Assembly: GCA_007258455.2 (NCBI GenBank)
Contig: VDFB02296781.1
Span: forward strand, 121,921 to 185,920
Direction of reading: 5' to 3'
Origin: Sequoia sempervirens
Taxonomy: Eukaryota > Streptophyta > Pinopsida > Cupressales > Cupressaceae
DNA: 64,000 nucleotides
The notes under the pieces were generated by a model that had not been told where the DNA came from, searched no databases, and worked only from the letters and a program-made list of their open reading frames with translations. The position numbers and the translations under genes are program-made. This document shows, piece after piece, positions 55,741 to 64,000 of the stretch. The stretch's first letter is position 1. Each line of letters starts with the position of its first letter.

Positions 55741-56879
55741 TACTGCATAGGGAAATGCACTATAATGATTGAATCTTTTAGATGAATAAAACATGTTGTT
55801 CTTGTTATCAAATGATTGTCTCATTTGTCTGATACTTCTATTGATGTAATTTTGAATAAATGTTGCATATATGTTATGGAATAATGTTTATTCTAACTTT
55901 TGAGATGTTTTATGTAAACTACCTTGTTTTGAGCATATGACTTCCATTGTCATGTCATGAAGTGCAAGAAATAGGTTCATTCCTCTAGGAAGAGGAGAGA
56001 TATCACTCAGGGAGGAGCTTGGTCGGGTAAACAGTAACGAGTACCAATTGAGCATACACACACATACTATAGATTGAGTAAGCCAAGTTTGTTTGTCGAG
56101 ATAAGGCTAAGTCATCCATAGGCTTGTTTATTGACATTAGGAGTTTGAATTCACTTCTTTGTGCTTTAGGAGTTATGATTGTTTAATGTCAGACTTACTA
56201 TACCATGACCCTTGTATGAATGATGTGAAAGATATGTGTTAAAGATTGATTAGGTATGCACATACATCTATACATTGTGTACATGTATCTATATGTATAG
56301 ACATATCAATACATGTGTACGTTAAGAAAACATATATGCTCATACACATGTGTCGACATGTATATACGCATACATATGTATACACAAGAGTATATTTGTG
56401 CACATTTCGCCTGATGTCTGAGGTAAGAACAATATTTTAATATTATGATCTAGTAAATTTACATAAATATTTATGTATAAATGTATATACCAATGATGGG
56501 ATTATATTTTATGATATATACATAAATACATAAATATAGGTGTAAATATATATATTTAAAATATATGTATTAATATTAAGGTAATATGTGCATGTATATA
56601 AATATATAAATATATATATATATATTGTGATGTTAATATCGATATATATATATAAACATATTAACACTTAATTATATATATATTATAAAATATAAATGAG
56701 GGTTATTTTGTGTTAATGGATTGAAAATCAAATAAAGTTTAAATGACATATATAAATATTCAAGAGAATAAAAATGGAACACAAAAGTAATAGAGTTAAA
56801 GGATTTAAATCCTTTATCAATAGAGAAATATTTTGATACTTGGATATGGAGGAAATGTTAGATCTCAACATGGAAATCT
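55741..56879. repeat. Low-complexity AT and ACATAT-rich stretch, no gene
   Basis: From 56,240 to 56,410 the sequence is built of ACATGTATATACATA-like words, and from 56,460 to 56,700 of TATATA and AAATATATA. Earlier bases (55,741-56,240) show an AATAAA-type run near 55,785 that could have served the PMD gene, otherwise nothing. Confidence 0.6.
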
Positions 56880-58143
56880 TGTAACGCCCCGCCTTGGTTA
56901 CCCTTAAAATAAAGTGTAAAGAAAGTAATATCAAGTTTATTACACTTTATACATATTGCTCCATTACAATGATTTCACTAGGGGCCTTAGCTCTGCTTAT
57001 TTTGTGGTGACTTGTGAAACTTCTTAAAGACTATGGACTATTTTTGAAAGAAGGTGTAGACCTCTGCAGTTTTGAACTATACGCTTGATAGCTACCCCTA
57101 GTCTTGTGATGTTGAGTCATGTTATAAAAGAGTGGCTTGTGGTAGGGGCCGAAATCCTGAAGTGATTATCTGGGTAACCTATCGTAGGTGTGTTAATTCA
57201 GTGAAAACCTAACTAAAGAATTATGGGTTGGGAAGTTATAAACATTAATTCAGATAAAAGTGTACCTCACCTACTGTTTTAATGCTCGTTCAGGTTGAGA
57301 AAAGGTTGAGAAGGCCTGGAATGGCAAGTCGTCATCTTGTCCTCTTGAAAGATAAAGTGACTCCACATTGGTCTGCATAGGGGTCGGGAATCGGTAGAGG
57401 CTACTAGGGTAACTCTTGGAGAGAGGGCCGGTAGTCTAGGAAGATTCACCAGGGTAACCTATCCCGACGAAGTGATGACACTCTTAATCTATATCATGAT
57501 GGTGTTCCTTGTGTTCAGATTTATTTTGATGTGTTGTGTTACTGAGGTTTTATCTACTATGATTGTTAACATTATGTCACGATGTGATTTGTAAACCCCA
57601 TAAACGTAATGTTCTTTCTTCTTTGCTTGTGGACCTGTTATTATCTCCTAGCACGGAGGGAGTGGACCTTCGGGTTCCACATGGTCGGGAGGAAACCGTG
57701 CTACACCTTGTATTTTCTTGCAGATGATCCTATGCTTGCAGCTGGTTCCAGTTACTTCATTTTCGTGACTATGGATGTGAAGCATATTCATGGATATGGA
57801 TGTTAGTTGTGATATGATCACTATTACCTTTGTAAAAATTACCTCTTGTATAAGAGCATTCATATTGTACCAACTTTGGATGTATTGAATTTCAATGAAA
57901 TCTCTCTTGTTGTAATCTGATCATGTGGATATTTGGTTGTATTAAGTTTTGTGAACTAAACCATTCATGGCATTGAGTTGGTTTATGATTATGATAATGT
58001 GTTGAGTTTATTTATTAGGTTTAAGTAACATCGTCTTAGAAACCTTATGGAAAATGTGTAATTAAATATCTTTAAAAAAAAATTGTTCGGTTAATTTCAT
58101 TCTTTACACTTTATTTTAACGGTAACCAAGGCGGGGCGTTACA
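56880..58143 (+). repeat. 5' LTR with long inverted ends (TGTAACGCCCC)
   Basis: A 1264-bp LTR starting TGTAACGCCCCGCCTTGG and ending in the inverted copy, with about 40 bp of inverted repeat at the ends. A TGGTATCAGAGC site follows at 58,146. TGTAAC...GTTACA ends with this primer are typical of the plant gypsy Tekay/Del group. Short ORFs inside it (57,609-57,806) are also present in the second copy and are not genes. Confidence 0.85.
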
Positions 58144-58145
58144 GA

Positions 58146-58157
58146 TGGTATCAGAGC
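58146..58157 (+). other. Primer binding site (initiator tRNA-Met)
   Basis: TGGTATCAGAGC, two bases after the LTR end. Confidence 0.9.
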
Positions 58158-58855
58158 ACTAGGTTCTAACACTGGGTACTTTGGATATTAGTAAGCCCAT
58201 TACGTTGTCCCAGGTGTTAGACTCTATAGTTTGTATTATCCAATTGTCTTTTACGTCTTGTAACAAGGACGTGTCAGAGATCACTCTACACCACTAGAAT
58301 ACTACTGTTGCTTTAGCCTGAGAAGTTCCCTCCTTCCTCATTAGGTGGCTAGTGTATAGTCACGCGGTGTCGTATTGTACTATTTTGAAGATTGTGGATT
58401 TTTTTTATAATTATTGATGAATATATATTGATTGCGAAGGTCGACACCTTGTTTGTATTTGGTTGTGATGGTTTAGCCACACTTTGTGATCTTATTTATT
58501 TGTAATCCTCGTGGTTACACTTGATTTAATGTTGACATTGTGCACATTTCTTGATTCAATGTTGAAATTGAACTTCATTTAAGTTTTATTTATGACTTTG
58601 GTGGCTAAATTATTTTATCTTTATTGTTTTCTATGTCGGCCATATGTTGTATTGTGAATTATCTCCAAGGATGTAGGATACTGACTTGGAGAGTGTATAC
58701 GAGGAAGTACACTCAGGGAACTTTAGGATAGGCGTATGTGAAGTATATTTATATTAGTTATGGGTATAGTATTTAGATTCTTGAGATTTGTTCTTTCCCT
58801 TTCCTTATTCTCACTTCATATCTGAGACTCGTTCTACATGGTGATGTGTTGGACC

Positions 58856-59296
58856 ATGCCTAGACATCGAAATAAAGGTCGTGGTCGAGGACGAGGTGGT
58901 GGTCGTGGGGTTAATCGCCAGATTACTTCCCTTTTGAGTTCTCATGAAAATGAGTGTGTGGAGCAGATGGATACTCAAGATGATCATAAAGGTGTGGTCA
59001 TCAAAGAAAAATCCACACCAGCATCTCCACTTTGTGAATCTAATGATGAGACCTTGGCTCAAGCTCTCTCTTGTGTCAAGATGGAAAAAGGGAAAAAGAT
59101 CGTAGAATCGGGACATCTAGTTAAAGTGTTGAAACCATATGTTGTTCGGAATTGGCCTTTTGGGTGTGGACCTAATGCACCCATTCTCTCTAAGAAAGAG
59201 AAGGAAAGCCATCACATACAGTCTTTCGCTTCCATGAAGACAATTATGGATTCTGATGAGGACCCTGAGGAGTGTCCCCTATCCGATAATGAGTAA
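58856..59296 (+). pseudogene. Short gag-derived ORF of the TGTAACGCC element
   Basis: An intact 146-codon frame begins MPRHRNKGRGRGRGGGRGVN, an Arg/Gly-rich start like the N-terminus of Tekay/Del gag, and ends with an acidic DSDEDPEECPLSDNE. The gag core, zinc knuckle and all pol domains are missing between these parts, so it seems to be an internal deletion that joined the gag N-terminus to a downstream tail. It is open throughout, unlike its neighbours. The ATG at 58,856 is preferred to 58,838 because it gives the usual MP(R/P) start. Confidence 0.55.
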
Positions 59297-59439
59297 TTTG
59301 ATAGAAGAAGAAGATAAATGTAGTACTTTTCTTTCTTGTTGTCTTGATAGGCTGAAACTCATTTAGTTGTGTTGAGCATATGATATTTTTTTATGCTGTA
59401 TTTGTTGTACTTAGTTTGTGGCTTCCAGGAGTAAGCCTT

Positions 59440-59480
59440 ATCCTAGGGGGGGAGGATGTAGTGACCCTCTCGTTGTGACA
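59440..59480 (+). other. Polypurine tract followed by an LTR-like start TGTAGTGACC
   Basis: GGGGGGAGGA directly precedes TGTAGTGACCCTCTC (59,457 onward). The position suits a 3' LTR start, but the sequence is unlike the 5' LTR at 56,880. Confidence 0.55.
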
Positions 59481-59830
59481 TCCTGTTTTGGTTTGTTTTC
59501 AGTTTGATTCTTCCTGTTAAATGTTTTAGTTTATTTGGATACTATGTTGATTTTTTTCATAGGTGATTTTGATATTATATTGTTTTGTACTTCGTGGATG
59601 ATACATTGACATCTTGATTATCTGGATTGTGATTAGTTTGATGATACTGAGATAAATTCTTACATGATATGGTTTCTTTCTTATGACTTTGCATATGGTT
59701 ATCATGTTGTAATAATTGCTTATGTTTATCTTGCTCGTGTGTTTTGGTGAAGAAGACAATGCGGCATTACTCATTCATGAGTACCCTACTACGCTGCAAT
59801 TCTTATTCACAGTGTGTTTTCTAACATGAG

Positions 59831-59865
<35 letters not shown>
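59831..59865. repeat. (TA)n microsatellite
   Basis: About 17 TA units after TATAAA. Confidence 0.9.
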
Positions 59866-59868
<3 letters not shown>

Positions 59869-62355
59869 ATTGGTGAAATAGATCTTTTTAAAGTTAAGAT
59901 ATTTCTACAATATAAGAATTCTAATTGTCAGGCTAGTTTGTTCTGATATTTTAAGAATGAGTTGAACTCGAATGAGCTATTTACAATGCGAAATGAACTA
60001 TTAGTTGAAATTTGATGATTGAGATTGAATTTAATTAATATAAAGAAAAGAAGGATTTTCAATTTTTAATATCTACAGGAAGAATCACTTGATAGTTTTG
60101 CAGATTGTTTGACGGCATTGAGAAGAACTTTTCTTTAGATTTGCACCAATAAGCCGTAATTCTGTGTTTATTTATTTGAATTTCATTGAAGTCTATAAAC
60201 TGATAGTGGATTCAACAAAAAGGTTCCAAATTCATTTTTTAGCCTCTATTTCCTAGATTGTCTGTTTTCTTCTTTTAAATTTTTTTTGTTAACTTCTTCA
60301 ATAAACTTGTAGAGAAGTAATGGTTTGTGAAACCTAAAATAAAACAAAGAAAATGTTAGAATTAGTAATCTTAGTGTGATTGGAATATAATGAAATTAAG
60401 ATGTTAAGTATCAAGGAAATAGAATTTAGTAAATAATCTTAGAATCAAAACAAAAGTTTTGTATCTTCTGAAAATCCATTGAAAGTCGAAAATGTCTGAT
60501 CTAGAATGGAAGAATGAAATCTAGGAACAATTAAAAGTCTGATATCTTTAAAATTTAAGCAACACAATTTGGGGAGGGGTTGAATCTCTAAATTCATAAC
60601 TGTCGTCTCTTTTATTTCTTCTTTATCTCCAACACAGAAATCTTGGTCTCCCTGTAATACCGCAGCTTATAGGTGATTGAAATCTTAAGATTGTGAGTTC
60701 TTTCAGTTGTATAGGAAATGATCTGGAATGTATTTTTCTTTGTTTTTTTAAACCCTCTTTCTTAAATCTTCATCTTAAGTAAATTTATGTATATAAATGT
60801 CATTTATAACCATCAATGGCTTGAGTCACTTCCATACGTCCTTACTTTGTTACCTTATAAAGGATGCCATATGAATCTGAAAATATACCTTGACTTTTAA
60901 AGTCATATCTCCATAGATTAAGATGTTTGAAATCCTCAAAAAAATCTTGTGTGCTGGCAATTCCATTATCTTATACTTAGATTATTGACTCGTAGTAGTG
61001 GCGAAGATACTATACTATATTCCTGTGCAGAAGGTGGAAGGAACTATTAACCCTTTTCTCTCTATAGTTATCCCCTCAAATCATAAATAATTATTAATAT
61101 AACAATCCTGCTAAAGAATAGACACGACCACAATTAGGAATTAGAGAAAATTTGAGAGTAGAAACGTCTCTATGGAACCCTAAGATGCTCCTTATCTGGT
61201 ATCTTTTTACTTTAGGCTTTTTGGTTATTAACTGCATGCGTCCAAGTAGATCTTTCTACGCTTGAGTTTAAGTAAATGACCCTGAGTTTATTAAATACAA
61301 CGAAGTAACATTTCTTTTTAATTTCTGATATTTATACCTAATTCTTGAATAGCATAATGCTATATGTCATTCAATATTAAAAGTAATTAATATGAGAGAC
61401 TGGTTTTAAACACAAATCTTCATAAAGCCATATGTTTCGGTGTGAGTTTAGTATACTATAGATTAGGCACAACAATCTGTGATTATCTAGTTATTCATTA
61501 GAATATTTATAACTAACTTCTAATAATTTATGTATCTTGTGCATGGTGTGACTAACACATATTATCCTTTCCATAAAATGACAAGACGTCCAGATCTTGT
61601 GCATGACTTAAAACGTGCTTAACTTTAGTTAAATGTTATTCTTAAAGATAGCAACTTTGATCATTCTGCAATATGATTACGAGTTATAGTTTAGGCTTAC
61701 AATGTTTTATTTTAACCACACTAGAATATCCCATATTGTGAATATTGATGCATGGCGGATTCTTGCTTCTTGATTGTGTAGATTACCTCTAGTATATTTG
61801 ATTACAAACTACTAGTATAGTAGAATACTATGTTCGCATGTATGGTTAAATTATAACACCAGTTAATTAGACTTAAATCATAGATAGTGGTGAAAAATGG
61901 TCGATTATTCTTGTTAAGTAATGATTTCTTATGTTTAAAAACTATCACTTAACTTATGATCAATGTACTTCTGCATGTTATAATAGTGTTAAAACTCTTG
62001 TTATGAAGTCGATGATATGTAACTATCAATTGGTGAATATTAATGTAACATAAGTATAAGTTAACTATAATTCTTGAATATGAAAAGCGGCGACAGTAAA
62101 GAACACAAGTATCGGATTGGTAATTAATGTCATTATTCTTTAATGATTAATTTATAGATGTAAGAATTGTATTATTTTTTCTCTATAATATTAATATATG
62201 CTTATTCTTTGCATTTGTTAGTAATAAAATAATATCAATAGTTTGTTTAATTTTGGAATTTTAAATTCTCCAAGATTGGAAAGTATGAAATTATTGTGTA
62301 TATGTGTATATACAATGATGAAAATGTTTATTTTTTATTCTTTAAAGGATTGGAA
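59866..62355. other. No gene recognised
   Basis: AT-rich, no long frame on either strand and no match to other parts of the window. It may be the body of the LTR that starts TGTAGTGACC, or unrelated insertions. Confidence 0.3.
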
Positions 62356-63565
62356 GTGAAAAGAAAGTAATATCAAGTTTATTACACTTTATACATATTG
62401 CTCCATTACAATGATTTTCACTAGGGGTCTTAGCTTTTCTTATTTTGTGGTGACTTGTGAAATTTCTTAAAGACTATGGACTATTTTTGAAAGAAGGTGT
62501 AGACCTCTGCGGTTTTGAACTATATGTTTGATAGCTACCCCTAGTCTTGTGATGTTGAGTCATGTTATAGAAGAGTGTCTTGGAGTAGGGGCCGAAATGC
62601 TAAAATGATTGTCTGGGTAACCTATCGTAGGTGTGTTAATTCAGTGAAAACCAAACTAAAGGATTATGGGTTGGGAAGTTATAAACATTAATTAAGATAA
62701 AAGTGTTCCTCACCTACTATCTTAATGCTTGTTTACGTTGAGAAAAGGTTGAGAAGGTCTGGAATGGCAAGTCGTCATCTTGTCCTCTTGAAAGATGAAG
62801 TGACTCCACATTGGTCTACATAGGGACCGGGAATCGGTAGAGGCTACCAAGGTAACTCTTGGAGAGAGGGCCGATAGTCTAGGAAGATTCACCAGGGTAA
62901 CCTATCCTGACGATGTGATGACACTCTTAGTTTATATTATGATGGTGTTCCTTGTGTTTAGATTTATTTTGATGTGTTGTGTTACTAAGGTTTTATCTAC
63001 TATGATTGTTAACATTATGTCGTGATGTGATTTGTAAACCCCATAAACGTAATGTTCTATCTTCTTTGCTTGTGGACCTGTTATTATCTCCTAGCACAGA
63101 GGGAGTGGACCTTCAGGTTCCATGTGGTCGGGAGGAAACCGTGCTACACCTTGTATTTTCTTGTAGATGATCCTATGCTTGCAGCTGGTTCCAGTTACTT
63201 CATTTTCATGACTGTGGATGTGAAGCATATTCGTGGATATGGATATTAGTTGTTATGATCATACCAACTTTGTAAAATTACTTCTTGTATAAGAGCTGCT
63301 CATTGTACCAACTTTTGATGTATTATATCTGAACAAATCTCTTGCTGTAATCCGACTATGGATATTTGGTTGTAATAAGTTTTGTGAACTAAACCATCCA
63401 TGGCATTAAGTTGGTTTATGATTATGATAATGTGTTGAGTTTATTTATTAGGTTTAAGTAACATCATCTTGGAAACCTTATGGAAAATGTGTAATTAAAT
63501 ATCTTTAAAAAAAATTGTTCGGTTAATTTCATTCTTTACACTTTGTTTTAACGGTAACCAAGGCG
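62356..63565 (+). repeat. Second copy of the TGTAACGCC LTR, both ends missing
   Basis: Aligns with 56,916-58,132 along its length with scattered substitutions, but lacks the first 36 or so bases and the terminal GGGGCGTTACA. It contains the same false ORF (63,052-63,249). Confidence 0.85.
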
Positions 63566-64000
63566 TATGCTAGCAAATCGAGCCTTTGTTTTAGTACTGA
63601 ATGAGAATACTTTGGCCAAAGTAGTGAAAGGTATGACATCCACTTAGATGTGAGACAGTTGAGACTACACTGTCAATTCATTGTGATCCTAGTAATAGTT
63701 CAAGATTGTGGAATAGAAAGGTTCTAGTTGTGTAGGACACATCACTATGCTTAGTTGGTAATCGTTAAAGGATACCCTACCAATCTCTTCTTCAAAGGGA
63801 GGGCCATCTATCTAGTGATAGGTGGGCAGGGGAATGCATTATGAGTCTGTGGTTGGCAGAAAAGTACCCGACTGATGTCTCTCCTCCACAACATGTAGCT
63901 GATATACCAAGATTTGAAATGACAGACTCCTGGACCTTCTTACTCCTATTTGTGCAAAAGCATATGAGCTATGTATGTAACTATATTACATTTGAACTCT
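63566..64000. other. No gene recognised
   Basis: Unique sequence to the window edge. No domain or repeat identified. Confidence 0.3.

Noticed and set aside
57609..57806. ORF repeated at 63,052-63,249
   Set aside because: Both lie inside the paired LTRs, and their similarity comes from the LTR repeat, with no domain or element-internal position.

Overview
This window reads as repeat-dense, AT-rich intergenic DNA from a large plant nuclear genome. The retroelement mix (TGGTATCAGAGC-primed elements, gag-only non-autonomous elements, plant mobile domain ORFs) and the conifer-like SDR gene suggest a gymnosperm, probably a conifer. That placement is inference. Only one gene looks intact: a minus-strand short-chain dehydrogenase at about 47.1-48.1 kb, probably with a 14-nt first coding exon, a 224-bp intron, a TATA box and a G-box upstream.

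Layout. 0-2 kb holds exon-sized, splice-bounded fragments of three unrelated housekeeping genes (RPN8 proteasome subunit, DNA primase small subunit, kinesin motor), which looks like gene-fragment capture. 2.1-2.5 kb is a tandem duplication and about 3.0-4.65 kb an LTR-like block. 6.1-8.7 kb is a decayed Ty3/gypsy gag-protease-RNase H region with no reverse transcriptase. 8.7-9.64 kb is a pyrimidine-rich repeat. 9,684-16,460 is a complete minus-strand non-autonomous LTR element (1.9-kb LTRs, TSD CACCC) with an unfamiliar protein-coding core.

17,753-27,616 is a second minus-strand LTR element (TSD CTTTA) interrupted by a complete plus-strand copia-type element (20,054-25,879) that carries zinc knuckles and an unknown ORF. 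28,504-40,971 is a plus-strand gypsy-like element with gag and protease only. It contains a small LTR element, two terminal-inverted-repeat insertions and a tandem array. Part of the 26-28 kb block is repeated at 40,972-42,715. 44.6-45.8 kb repeats the 9-kb pyrimidine-rich sequence and ends at a PPT plus LTR start. 46.0-47.0 kb is a copia integrase relic touching the 3' end of the SDR gene.

49.6-51 kb holds a copia gag relic. 52.8-53.5 kb is a minus-strand LTR edge with an AT-rich array and a near-perfect hairpin. 53.8-55.7 kb is a plus-strand plant mobile domain pseudogene with its own TATA box and an apparent intron, placed like the antisense ORF of Tat-lineage elements. 56.9-63.6 kb has two copies of an LTR that begins TGTAACGCCCC, around a tiny gag remnant. 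I see no recognisable reverse transcriptase anywhere, so nearly all mobile elements here look non-autonomous. No tRNA, rRNA or CRISPR was recognised.
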